Assembly: GCF_000275845.1 (NCBI RefSeq)
Contig: NW_006766946.1
Location: forward strand, 125,448 to 171,108
From: Dichomitus squalens LYAD-421 SS1
Taxonomy: Eukaryota > Basidiomycota > Agaricomycetes > Polyporales > Polyporaceae
Direction of reading: 5' to 3'
Length of the DNA: 45,661 nucleotides
In this document: piece by piece, positions 11,750 to 22,291 of the stretch
Layout of the letters: each line of letters starts with the position of its first letter
Position numbering within the stretch: position 1 is the first letter of the stretch
The notes under the pieces: generated by a model
The model's input: only the letters and a program-made list of their open reading frames with translations
Database searches by the model: none
What the model was told of the DNA's origin: nothing
Made by a program: the position numbers and the translations under genes

Positions 11750-12161
11750 AGCTTGATTGGAAATCATGGGTGTACGTATAGTATAGATACCATTTGGACG
11801 GTCTGAAACATGCCGTCATACACGGCTACCACGCAAAGGCAGTACCTCGGGCGTGCTGTATTATGTGCGGTTTCCAATGTCAGCTATGGTGTAGGTGTTG
11901 ATGATCACCCCTTGTGTGCTATCCCGAGCCCTCCCAACGAGGGAGAAGACCACCTTTCGCCCGATTGGTCTGCGAGCCTGATCGTGTCCGCCCGTGTAGT
12001 CATAATTGACAGCGAGCGAGGTCGCTATTGAGCCAATCGTACTCGCGAAGGCAATCGATTCCGTTTAAACAAGACTGCTACATGGCACCATTCATCGGAT
12101 ACCGAGTTCGTTCGTCTGATACGAGGACACTGTACAGGGATATGTATGTCTCGAACCTCCC
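11750..12161. other. intergenic between convergent genes
   Basis: This is the 3' flank of both LKR/SDH (+) and family gene A (-). No gene or repeat is recognised. Confidence 0.4.
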
Positions 12162-13615
12162 CTAGGCGCTGAGGCCATGACGACGCCGCTGCGCGGTAGT
12201 CGACCACCAAAGGCTTTCGATACCCTCCGAGCCTGCTGCTTTCATGCGCTCTAAGAGTTGTGGTTTGACATCCTGGAAGCGTCGCTCCAATCTCTCTCCG
12301 TGCTCCACAATCTTCTTGAGGAAAGCTATGTAGCGTTGCTGCCCTTCTTGCAACTGTACATCAAAGCGACGTTCCCGGATGCAATAGTCCATGACAAAGC
12401 AGCACTGGTATACTCGTCTTGTTAGCGTACAATGCGACTCAGACGAATTTCGCAAGCTCACCTCGTCCTTCTCTGAGTACCAAGCTTGGGATAGGTAGGC
12501 GTATTGACCATCAATCATGAGGCCATAAACTGGGAAGTCGATAATGCCGAGGACCTTCAGAAACCAGGCAGCACTGGAGATGGCAATGCGCTGCTCCTGT
12601 CTAGCAGCGATTTCGCCCTTTGCCCCTTCTCCAAGCTGTTCTCTGACTAGCAGCACGGGTAGGCACAACGCTGTACCCTGCATGCTGCATCCGAACGCCG
12701 GACGATCTCCTTGTCCGGGGTCCGTCTCAAAAAACCGGAGCTCCTCAGACAACTCCTCAGTGCCCTCGGCTGCGTTTGAGAGGTTGTCGAAGAACGCGGG
12801 GATGGCTACGGTCACCGCCCCATCGATAGTGAATTTGGTCGGATAGTTGTTCAGGCGCTTTCTGAAGAGTCCCAGGACGGTTTCAGGACCATCAAAGGGA
12901 TCTTCCCACGTCTTCTCGATATCATCGATGATGTCCCGCGCAGATGAAGTTTTCTTATATGCAGCAAAGAAATCTGGGCGTTTGTGGTATTGGGGGTGCT
13001 CTGTGTCGTTGAGCAATATCTTCCAATATTCATGAGTTGCATGCATATTGTGATTGATTGCCCGGCGAAAGGAAGAGTGCTCAAAGTGGTCCATGAGTGT
13101 GCTCTCGTCCTCGTTCAAGGAAAGGACAGTTTCGACCCCGGTCGCATGGGCGATGTCCCCAAGCAGACCCGTTCTGATGCAGGCGTCAACATTGCAGTTC
13201 GAGACGTTATAGCAGAAAAAGTGTACTAACTGGTACTGAATCGAGCTGGCCAGTGCAGTGGCGAAAAACGAATGGTGTAGTTGCGTCCACACCGTCGAAG
13301 ATATCGACGTCATCCGGCTGCTCAACACAGTATTACGTATAGGATCCTGCCATTTGGGAGAGATGAGGGAGGAGTTTCACTCTGTTCAGGAGGGGGAAAA
13401 CTTACATTCCACTCCTCGCCGAGAGGGAGGCTGTTATAGTATTCGAACATGAGTAAATGCCGTCTATAGAGCTTGGATGTTCTATCCAGGTTCAACGGGA
13501 CTAAGAGGACGCGATGATCGAACAACCATTCTTCTATACCAGGATTATCTGAACCAGCTAGCCAGTCTCCCGGCTCACGCTCTGACAGAAGACTGTCGAT
13601 CAATGAGTTGGCCAT
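12162..13615 (-). CDS. lineage-specific family protein A (unknown function)
   Basis: Four exons (13615-13406, 13346-13231, 13173-12462, 12404-12162) give 426 aa with consistent splice sites and phases. It shares with B and C an N-terminal NPGIEEWLFDH motif, a central helix-rich part containing HEYWKILL, and a core LPVLLVREQ...QR...AAWFLKVLGIIDFPVYGL...YLSQAWYS. The exon break is in the same place before a CCFVMD strand, and the tail is basic. I do not recognise a named family with certainty. The core layout (Leu-Pro strand, polar triplet, QR helix, PVYG strand, AWYS strand) recalls a fungal PD-(D/E)XK-like fold whose E-x-K has become REQ; that is inference. No signal peptide is seen. It is the first of a tandem set. 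Confidence 0.8.
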
Positions 13616-13837
13616 TTTAGCTGTCCTTATGGGAACGCTCACGATATGGTGGGCCTAGGTTTAGGGCCACTGTCGGCCCAACGAAGGCCACCGTAGCTGC
13701 TTCCAGACCCAATCAGTGACGGAGTCACTATCAGTCAGCATATGCATACCCTGGTGAGAGGCCTGAGGAGTTCATGTTTTCCGGACAAACTGACGCTGTT
13801 AATCTACGAGATGAACCTCCAGATCAATGACCGTCAC

Positions 13838-14075
13838 AAATGGCATGAAAGGGTGGAGGAGACGGAGACCACGGTGATCAAAGCACGTGTACAGCGTCTG
13901 CTGTGCAGACTTGCGGGTCATATCCGACGCTGACTCGATCGTCATGGGCCTCATCGCTTCCTGGAAGATGTCGCGGATGACGATAACACAATACATGGAG
14001 ACGTAGGAGGTAAATCACAATGTAAACGTCGCACAGCTCATAAAAGCCCGGAGTCAGGCGGTCCGGTTCCGAGCT
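13838..14075 (-). pseudogene. valyl-tRNA synthetase 3' fragment, copy 1
   Basis: Read on the minus strand, pieces of the C-terminal anticodon-binding region of cytosolic valyl-tRNA synthetase appear in different frames. They are FYELCDVYI, then EAMRPMTIESASDMTRKSAQ, then TLYTCFDH and [13 protein letters not shown]. The fragment has frame shifts, no start, and stops after FVT where the real enzyme continues with EELW. It is therefore a relic. It lies head-to-head with the BAR fragment that follows, in the same arrangement as copy 2 near 17.5 kb. Confidence 0.8.
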
Positions 14076-14089
14076 TGAAAGCACCGCTG

Positions 14090-14366
14090 TCGACGTGAAC
14101 GTGTCTCCTGGTCCATATTATCCGGACGCGACCCTCCGTAGGTCGAAGAACGCCAGTCAATCGAAGCAGGAAAGCGCAAGACTGGAGGTCGAGAACGCGG
14201 AGGATGATCTCGTCCAGAAGACGGAGGTTGCGATCAGGGCCCTCATGAAGGCTGTGCTCGAGAATGTACGGAAGAATCCGGCGACTATCATTCATCTTTA
14301 CAGTACTGATTCCCTGTCTTACAGCCCGAACCTTTGAAGAACTTGAATGAGTTCGCCAAGGCTCAG
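14090..14366 (+). pseudogene. BAR-domain protein fragment, copy 1
   Basis: The plus strand encodes part of a fungal BAR-domain helix bundle: SKQESARLEVENAEDDLVQ, KTEVAIRALMKAVLEN, an intron (GTACGG...TTACAG), then PEPLKNLNEFAKAQ ending at 14366 before a donor-like GT. The N-terminal exons and everything after this point are missing, so it is a fragment. BAR proteins bind and bend membranes. Copy 2 at 17.6 kb covers the same exons. The next gene (B, minus) ends 75 bp further on. Confidence 0.7.
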
Positions 14367-14440
14367 GTCCGTCAGCTGATACAATTGTACATGCCAAGGA
14401 GTCACTGTCAGACGATGTGTTACGAGACAGCAGCTGATAG

Positions 14441-16078
14441 CTACAATTCGTCTTCATCCGACGTCGAGAATTCACCCTGGTACTGCTCCATCTGAGACAA
14501 CGCTGTCCAGTCCAGGAACGGCAGTTTGGCCTCGCTGTCCTGGCTCTGCGCGCGAGCGTAAACCTGCTCCCTGCTCGCGTTGAAATGCTCCTCCAACTGC
14601 TTGGCGTGCTCGTTCAGCCGTGACAAAAAGTTGTATACCCGAGGTTCCCCATCTTCTGCCTCCAGGTCAAGTGGGTTCTCGAGGATATTGCGGTCAACGA
14701 GATAGCAACACTGTCGACAGTAGTCAGTGTAATGAATGCCAGGGAGAGTGAAGAGTAAGAGCGTTTTACATACATTGTGGGCATCTGAGTACCATGCTTG
14801 GGTGAGGTATCCCCGAGAACCGCAGACAGCGAGGCCGTAGACAGGGAAGTCTACTATGCCCATCGTTCTAAAGAACCAAGCTGCGCTAGCCACAGCCACA
14901 CGTTGCTTATTCCTTGTCTCTGTCTGGAGCTTGTCTCTAGAAGCCTGAGATTGGTGATTGATCAACAGCACGGGAAGGTGCACGTCGAATTCCGAGTCGC
15001 ACGCGTCGAGAGCCAGGTTGCGGTTTGGTGGGTTGCTCGAGAATACTCGCATATTTGCAAACGTACGTCCCCCATGCACATCGCCAAATCGATGAACCAA
15101 TTCGTGCAAGAGACCCTTGATCGCGACGGTGTAAGCCAAGTCGACCTCTACGCCGACTGGGTAGGCCTGCAGCCGGTGCATCATACCGTCCCTTCCCTTT
15201 CGCGCGACGTCTACTAGATCGGGGTCTCTCTGGAGCTTTCGTGAACAGTCTGCGATCTCCCAATTTGCATACGCGACGCTGCATGCGGCCCATGTCTCCG
15301 CCTGTTCTGTCTGGCGATTACTACGAATCTTGGAACGGTGGATACGTTCAAGGTGCCAGTAGTGGTCTTGTAGGCCTTTAGCGATTCCCGTGAATGGTAA
15401 CTCCCCGGGATGTTGTTGGAGGCGATCGAACTCGAAACAGCGAACGGTTTTGACCTCTTGGTGAGCGCTAATAAACGGTGAAGGCGACCTCGATGCGTGC
15501 TGACATTACTCATGTGTGACGTACTCACAGGACACATAGCTTGAGTTGAATCTGCTTCCCATCTTGGGATGGGTATACCTCGTTGACCCTCTGTAAGAGA
15601 TCATATAGAGCCAAAGGTAGCTGCGGACCACCACCGTCCTTCCAATGATGCGATGCGAGGCGCTCCTGCGCTTCTCCGCTAGTACGGAATGGTAGTTGAT
15701 GGTATTTTCTAACTACGTCCTCGATCTCCTCAAAAGTATCAGTGTCGGAGAGCAGCGGCACTGAGCGGACGTAGTGGTCTAGAAGCCATTCTTCCACCAG
15801 AGGATTTGGCAAGCCATAACCGCGCTCGCCGTTCGGGTCGCTATCCGTGATCATAGCTTCGTGTCTGTCCTCTGAATGGGAGCTCAAGCTTTTCCATCGC
15901 CATTTAGATCAGAGTTAATATGGTATTATCTCTATATCAGAGTAACGTACCCTGCTGTCACTGCAGAAGGTGATTGTGCCGGAGTTTCTCTACTTTGCGA
16001 GTCATGCCCGGTGGTATCTTGACCGTCCCGTACCATTTTGCTTTGGATATCAGATGGTGCAGATAGTAGGGGTTCCAT
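14441..16078 (-). CDS. lineage-specific family protein B (unknown function)
   Basis: Four exons (16078-15951, 15888-15529, 15467-14774, 14710-14441) give 483 aa. A short first exon (MEPLLSAPSD...) leads to NPLVEEWLLDH, the same N-terminal motif as A and C. A helical part with DHYWHLERIHRSK follows, then the core VHLPVLLINHQ, NKQRVAVASAAWFFRTMGI, VDFPVYGLAV and YLTQAWYSDAHN. The last exon starts CCYLVDRN and ends in an acidic tail (STSDEDEL). The conserved exon boundary before CC is shared by A, B and C. The polar triplet is NHQ, so if the fold is PD-(D/E)XK-like the catalytic Lys and Glu are gone. Function is unknown. The first exon rests on splice phase and an ATG only. Confidence 0.8.
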
Positions 16079-16539
16079 GGTGGAAAGCCTATCACTAAGT
16101 GATTTCATATGATTCCTATTTCGTCTCGGAAATCATACAAAGTCGATATGGGAGACGTACCAAAGGTTCAGAGACCTCCTCGGGGAGCTGTGCAGGAAGA
16201 TGTCCTCGGTGCCACGTAGGCGACCGCCTGTGCAGGATTATTGAGAGTTACTGTTGGTTACCGAGAATCAGGCCGGTTTAACGCTCTAAATTCATACCAA
16301 TGCGACATTTTGCTATTTGAGGATTTTCGCTCTTCCGCCGTTTCAGGAGGGCATGGCACTGAAGGGTCGCGTGCATGACCGGGCTCAGTCTCCTTTAAAC
16401 GATTGGTGAATGGAAATACTATGAATACAGCAAAGGGAATAATCCTCGATCCGGTCTGAGGCGGCTACCAGATGATGACGAGGTGGGAAAACAAGCTCGG
16501 ACAACACTTGTATTCGTAAAGGACCCGCATACTACTCTA
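16079..16539. other. intergenic
   Basis: This is the upstream flank of gene B and downstream flank of the valyl-tRNA synthetase relic. No gene, RNA or repeat is recognised. Confidence 0.4.
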
Positions 16540-17560
16540 TCACTTCATCTTCGTAAACATTTCTATGGAATGCCTTAAACATTGGATGTCTGCTTCGAGT
16601 GTTCTCTAACGAGAATCGCGGGTAGCACCATAACACAAATCATGGCGTACCTTCTCGTCGGCTAGGCGGACATTCGCGGAAACAGCTAACTCATAGTCGA
16701 CCTGAGACTCGACCTTCTGGATCTTTGACGAGCTCATCTTAGCTAGGTCGAGCTTCTTCCTGCTCTTATTGCTCTCGCCGTCTAGATCTACTTGACCCTA
16801 GAACATACGACGTCCATTCAGCGAAAACACGACAGCGCAACAACCACTTGAAGACTCACCCTGACGAGCACGTGCAGGAAGACAGTCGGGGTGGGAAATT
16901 CAGACTCGCAGCCTTTAGGAAAGCCGCCGATGTCGCGAACCACCTCCAAAGGTTTCAGGTTCTTCGTGCGCCCAAGGAATGTTGGGACCTGAGATTCGAA
17001 CAGCTTTGCCTCAGCATCATTCTGAGCACGAATATACGCTGCACAAAACATTCAATGAATCAATGCCAAAAAAAGCGACAAATCAACCAGAAGCTGACCA
17101 TGAAGATTTTGGAGGGCATTGTAGGAAGCAGCAAGAGCATGAGCCGACTTGACGACGGAGAAGATGGGGCCGAGATTGATGCTCGGCCTGAGTGAATTCG
17201 TATGTCTTGTCCTACATTTCCCAAAATCACTGTTAGCTTCGATGACTGGATGAACGTCAGCAGACACGTACAAAGGTGGAGTACTTCGAGAGCATGATCG
17301 AGGGCGTCCAGTCATTGGGGCAGCATGGGAGACGCTGCCACCAGAGCTCCTCCCTTACGAATGGCATGAAGGGGTGGAGGAGACGAAGACCGTAATTCAA
17401 GCATGTGCGCGATCAAGCGTTCGCTGTGCAGACCTGCGCGTAGTCTCTGACGCTGACTGGGCTTTATCGCTTCCTGGAGACGTAGGAGGCGAATCATCAT
17501 GTAAACGTCGCACAGCCCATAAAGCCGAGCGGCCCGTCAAGCGGTCCGGATCAGCCGGCT
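16540..17560 (-). pseudogene. valyl-tRNA synthetase 3' fragment, copy 2
   Basis: The minus strand carries the last third of cytosolic valyl-tRNA synthetase with introns still in place. Reading from 17.56 kb down: [38 protein letters not shown], then DKTYEFTQAEH. A one-base shift precedes LGPIFSVVKSAHALAASYN. AYIRAQNDAEAKLFESQVP and VVRDIGGFPKGCESEFPTP follow, then KKLDLAKMSSSKIQKVES and a proper C-terminus ending FTKMK with stop at 16540-16542. Clear later exons are 17038-16860, 16797-16651 and 16605-16540. The catalytic HIGH/KMSKS part is absent and the 5' part is frame-broken, so it cannot charge tRNA. Retained introns point to DNA-level duplication, not retrotransposition. Confidence 0.88.
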
Positions 17561-17584
17561 CGAGCTGAAGGCGGCCAACGTGCG

Positions 17585-18182
17585 CCTAAGTGCCGACGTT
17601 TTGTGAAAGCACCGTTGTCGACGTGAACACGTCTCCTATGGCCCATAGTACTATTCGTACGCGACCCTCCGTGGCTTGCCAAACGCCAGGCAGTCGAAGC
17701 AGGAAGCCGCAAGACTCGAGGTCGACAACGCGGAGGACGATTTCGTTCGGAAGACGGAGGTTGCGAGCACCCTCATGAAGACTGTTCTCGAGAACGTACG
17801 TTCAGTTCTCAACAACGTCGGTTGTCTGCATGAGCGCTCACTAGTTTGTTCCTGCTCTTGTTGCGGGAACCCCTGAAGAACCTTGACGAGCTCGCCACGG
17901 CTCAGGTCAGATCGGCTCCTGTTGTCGCCGTCTGGACGCCTACTCCTCGGAGTCATCCTCCTGTCACAGCTCTTATTCTATGCTACTGCCGCCGAGTCTC
18001 TCTCATCTGTACAAGGCGATATCTATGAGCTCGGCGGTGCCGCTCAGGGCTGATTTCGGTGCGTCTTCCATTTCTTGCCTCGACCCTCGTTTCCCTTGCT
18101 AATGTTCGGCTACAACATCTGCAGGAAGTCTCACAATCACTTGACTGTGGCATTCTTAATGCCATTACAGCTTGACGTCCCC
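17585..18182 (+). pseudogene. BAR-domain protein fragment, copy 2
   Basis: This plus-strand relic covers the same BAR exons as copy 1 and continues to the C-terminus. It reads ARQSKQEAARLEVDNAED, EVASTLMKTVLEN, an intron whose acceptor has decayed (TTGCGG), EPLKNLDELATAQ, an intron, then ATAAESLSSVQGDIYELG and AAQG. A premature TGA follows where Glu is expected before FRK. No N-terminal exons are present. It abuts the valyl-tRNA synthetase relic head-to-head, as in copy 1, so the junction is older than the duplication. Confidence 0.75.
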
Positions 18183-18748
18183 TGCTGAGCCATGGCCGTA
18201 TATGTCTGTCATACGGGCTACTGACGAAGGGCCATACTTTCCCGGCGTCGGCTTTGGACCGCGAGCAATGTATTGCTCTATCTTCCGTGTTATCCTATGT
18301 CCTGTCATCATTGTGGAAAACGTGCTTTGATGAGTTCACGTTGCGGCAGCATGCAACGCAGGTGCGGGTTGATGCTATCTTTGTTATGGTGACCGACATG
18401 CTCCCTGAACGTAGCTTTCCCAGCGGATACTCTTGGAACGCAGAGTCTGCACCCCACGTAAGCTTCCACCAACGAGCCGTTCAATCGGTGCTGACTCTCA
18501 AACACTGTACTGATAGCAGTACTGGACATAGGAAGTTTCTCAGAAGAGCTTCGTAGCGACAAATAATCCAATCAGGATGGTATGTAGGGTTTCAACAATA
18601 TGATCTGCGGGCGCAGTCACCACTTCCCGCTCTTGTTTTCCGCTAGTCACGATGGGCTGCGCTGGTGTGAGGATACTGAGCTTCAGAGCATCCAAATTAT
18701 GGCAACCCAATACACTTGTTGTACATGGCTAGTATTCGAGCAACCGTC
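18183..18748. other. intergenic
   Basis: No recognisable gene lies between the BAR relic and the stop of gene C. An open plus-strand frame at 18254-18556 has no family motifs and no splice support, so it is not called. Confidence 0.4.
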
Positions 18749-20663
18749 TCACTCCGAGACCTCTTTGTCTACCTCCGGGTCCTCTTCGTCTACCTCCGAA
18801 TCCTCTTCGTCTACCTCCGGGTCCTCTTCGTCTACCTTCAGGTCCCTTTCGTCTACCTTCAGGTCCCTTTCGTCTACCTTCAGGTCCCCCTCATTTACCT
18901 CCAGGTCCCTTCCGTCTACCTCCGGTGGGATGCCTCCTGGCCACACTTCTTCCAGCTGCGACCGTGAGGTCCAACTGAGCGACGCCCTGCCTTCCTCGGA
19001 CTTCAAACGCTCTGATAACGATGGCTTGGCTTGTTCGAATCGGGCGAGTAGATCCGCCGCGCTCCTGTTTACCATGCCGAAGAAGTCGGCACAACGGAGG
19101 ATTCCAGTTTCTTCAGCTATGTCGAACTCGGTGCCATCTCGGTCGACATCCACGATGAAGCAGCACTGACGATGAGTGTTATCAAGCCTGAGATACCCTC
19201 ATGCAAGATAGACTTACGCCTTCCGATTGTGAGTACCATGCCTGGCATACCAGGCCTTTTGTACCATACGTCGCAAGGCCATACACCGGGAAGTCGAATA
19301 TGCCAAGCGCAGCAAGGAAGCGCGCGGCACTGGTACATCCCATCCGTTGCTCGTTGATAGTCGCAACTTCGAGCTCAGTGCCAAGCCGCTGGTGGTTCAC
19401 GATCAGTAGAGGAAGGTGTAGGCTCGAGGAGTTCACAGGATCATCTGTTGTTTAGTCAAGGGGTATCAGTCGAACCCTTTAGTCGCAACCATAAGGAGCG
19501 CTCACCAAGTTGATAGAATGTGATGGAATCCAGGAACCCCTGGTCGGCTTGACCATCTACATTGAGGGGAGCGATTATGGCGAGAGATGCATCCACGACA
19601 CTGCCAGTAGGATATCTCAACAATCGAGTCCTGTAATCCTGCATTCGCACTTCGTATGCGTGCTTGAAGGCGCTAGACAAGTGTTGCATGTGCCTATAAC
19701 TGTACCGTGTGTCGGACATAGTTTCCCTCTCCTGGCTCATGATTTTTGAGAACTCCCACAGAGGTCTGATGTCATCTAGAGAGTGCACAGCATCTCTCCC
19801 GGAGAGGACTGCATCGCGACGCGCCCTGAACTCTTCACGAATGACGCGTGCATATTGGTCCATGCTGGCATAGATCGTGCAGTAGGGAAGCACCTGACGG
19901 CCCAGTGCCTGAGTATCAGTGCTGACTGTTACCAGGGAATACGCTTGTGCCAATTCGTCGCATTCTGTGGATCTGAGGTATTCGACAGGAACCTTCATGC
20001 TGGAGTTGTTCAGTGGTATTATACATAGACATAGTAATCGCAAATTTAAAACTTACAAATACTTTGTCGGCACTCCAGAAGCATCTGAGGCCTCTCGGGA
20101 AGCCCACTGAGCGAGGTGACGCCAAGGCCATGACCAGCTTTCGAGGGTGGGACATTCGCCTTCTAGGTGAACAGTTGTCTCGAGTACTACAGTTGCCAGC
20201 GCGTAAATATCGGAATTCTCCTTTGTTTTCGTGTAAAATTGCAGGCGTGAGTTGACGGCAAGGGGTCAAAAGAGCGGTGCTACTCACCGGCATCCATGAG
20301 CCAGTTGTACTACGTAAGATTTTCAGATACTGGCGTACTTTCTCTTGAAATTCGTCATACACTGGTCCGTCGCAAGCCCTGGGAAGCGGCAGGGGGATTA
20401 CGCTATGATCTAGCATCCAATCTATTATACCGGGACCCCCGCTTCCCGAATGATCGCTTCCCGGTACGGCCTCTTGATCGCTCTTCAGGTCGTGTTCAAG
20501 GAGCCTGAGACGTGATTACTAAGTTTATCTGTTTTGATGAGTTCGAGGAGGAAGCCTACCACAGATTAGATCGTGTTGGCCAACGAAGTCTGCCAGCTGA
20601 CCTCAGTACGTGCGGACGCGGGACAATGACTATGTCTCACGACTGCCAAGATGTAGGACTCAT
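18749..20663 (-). CDS. lineage-specific family protein C with C-terminal heptapeptide repeats
   Basis: Six exons (20663-20641, 20504-20288, 20220-20057, 19999-19506, 19444-19218, 19165-18749) give 513 aa. The second exon has GPGIIDWMLDH, matching A and B. The third and fourth are divergent. The core is LHLPLLIVNHQ, NEQRMGCTSAARFLAALGI, FDFPVYGLAT and CQAWYSQSEG, then CCFIVDVDRDG after the same exon break. Its special feature is a tail of about eight 7-residue repeats of type D-L-K-V-D-E-R / D-P-E-V-D-E-E, encoded by exact 21-nt units. The 23-nt first exon and the second acceptor are the weakest parts; the rest is well supported by phase and paralogy. Function is unknown. NHQ replaces any E-x-K, as in B. 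Confidence 0.75.
18767..18930 (-). repeat. 21-bp tandem repeat coding the tail of protein C
   Basis: Eight units of 21 nt start at 18767, 18788, 18809, 18830, 18851, 18872, 18893 and 18914 with constant spacing. The plus-strand consensus is close to GTCTACCTCCGGGTCCTCTTC. The array is in frame and gives heptads such as EVDEEDP and KVDERDL. Two subtypes, acidic (EVDEEDP) and mixed-charge (KVDERDL), are blocked together, as expected from unequal crossing-over or slippage. Confidence 0.9.
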
Positions 20664-20716
20664 GAACCCACAATCGAGATGTCCCTCGTTGTACAAGGAA
20701 GCTCTAATATGTAACG

Positions 20717-22291
20717 TCAACGCGTTGTTGTGATGAACATCGGAGAGTGAACAAACCTGCAGTCGTAAACTTCTCTATTCCACTCTCTTATCCACTCGTC
20801 AGTTAGTTGGTCCTCAGACAAAGTTTCCAGTATAGGGCCATCCCTCCAATGATGAATGCATTCACAGTCCACCCCAGGAACCGCTCGTTCAAGGGGGAGA
20901 CTTGATGATATTGTGGCGAAGTGCAGGCCTATTCGGATGAGGAAGTCGGAGAAAGCCAACGCAGATGATTGATCATGGAGATTGAATACACCGTAATCGG
21001 GTGAAGTCCGCATCTTCGCACTAAGCGAAGTTGCGATATGCATCTGTTTCAAATGCACGTCAACTAACTGTGCGTAACCGGCCTCAACACGCTGGTATTC
21101 ACCATGTGATCGACGTCATTGCTCTGTGACTCCTCCATCCATCCGACCAGTACCTGGAGCGTGGAGTTCGACTCGATTTGATTTTGAGTGATGCCCAATA
21201 CGGGGATATCTTGACAGCCAAGCGCCTTGCGTTGATGCATAGCGCTGCACATCAGGGGTACGATGTCAGCGCGAGTTGCAATGCATAACATTGGGATTAG
21301 GGGAATGGGATATGTTGTCGAAGACGTGAAGTGTGCTTGAGGAATACTTGCTGAAATCTTGTGCAACTCATCGGCCACGGCAGCGCCCGCTGTCTCAGCT
21401 GTTAAGCATCCTATCTTAGAATTTGAGTCGAAGCACTAGCATGGATGACTACTGACATAGGGTATCAGATAGTCCATTACTAGTTTGGGGGGTTGTAGCA
21501 GATGATTGTATGCTTGCTGATGTGCCACTGTGAGCGTCCCGAGGGGTTACACAGTCTCCTGCATCCGTCAACGGGCGACCTAGGATACCGGGCAGTCCAT
21601 CACAATCTTCGGGGGCTATAGCAGACGAATGTGTGCTCTCTAAGGTGTCACTGTGAGCGTCTTGAAGCGAATGTGCCTTCCATGTTGCGCCGTCTGCTGC
21701 ATCTGTCATCAGGGCGCATACCCATAACAGCTCCGTCCGCGCTACTCACCGTTCCGTGTGAATGGAATGAGACCAAGCAGTAACGCCTCCCTATTCCTTA
21801 GCATATTGCTGGCACCATCCAGCTTCGGGAGGGCGAATCTGCTATTGATACTGCGGTATATCGTAATAATGGCATTAGTGAGCGTGGTCGAGTATCTAAC
21901 AGCGAACTCACAACACCGAGCAGTTTGGAACAGTCTTACGGAAGACACACGCAATCACCAATAACCAGAGGGATCCACGATCGGTCAGGGGTTGGAGCTC
22001 GGGGTACCTAAACAAATAGTTGACGACTGAGTGGATTGACCGGGACAAACTGCTATGCATTTCTTCCTCATACAGTTAATAAGCAGCGTTCCGCTTGTGT
22101 GCACAGAAATACTTACCGTTCGGATTGGTAGAAAGCGTAGGGTCGGTAAGGATCGACGGATGGTGAGCGGGGTGTTGCAGCAAATCAGACAAGCTGCGAG
22201 CATGTGAAGGCCATTCTCCAGTCGGTGTTAGTGGGTGGAGAGATACTTGTAGCTTCTCTGCAGTATCGTAGAGCATGTCAGTACAAGTCAT
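20717..22291 (-). CDS. divergent family protein D (unknown function)
   Basis: Six exons (22291-22117, 22062-21912, 21850-21750, 21693-21457, 21398-21103, 21043-20717) give 428 aa with matching phases throughout. N-terminal motifs are SLSRSIHSVVNYLF and RYPELQPLTDRGSLWLL. A linker with a roughly 40-residue unit repeated twice follows (DAHSDTLESTHSSAIAP / DAHSGTSASIQSSATTP). Then comes YPIPLIPMLCIATRADI, a helix with QRKALG, and DIPVLGITQNQ, aligning by position with the DFPVYGL core of A-C. A last exon has YGVFNLHDQSSALAFSDFLI. I think it is a distant member of the same superfamily, with no AWYS motif (VGWME instead). No function is known. The 5' end could include a further upstream exon. Confidence 0.7.

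Noticed and set aside
17341..17570. Plus-strand frame containing [10 protein letters not shown], first read as the start of the BAR protein
   Set aside because: The opposite strand reads [12 protein letters not shown] and EELWWQRLP, unmistakable valyl-tRNA synthetase sequence. The plus-strand frame is its shadow, and BAR sequence begins only near 17585.
18254..18556. 100-codon plus-strand frame between the BAR relic and gene C
   Set aside because: No motif, paralogue or splice context supports it; a frame of this length is expected by chance in this base composition.
18767..18930. Regularly spaced repeats as a possible CRISPR-like or satellite array
   Set aside because: The 21-nt units are directly adjacent with no spacers and lie in frame inside an exon; they are a protein-coding tandem repeat.
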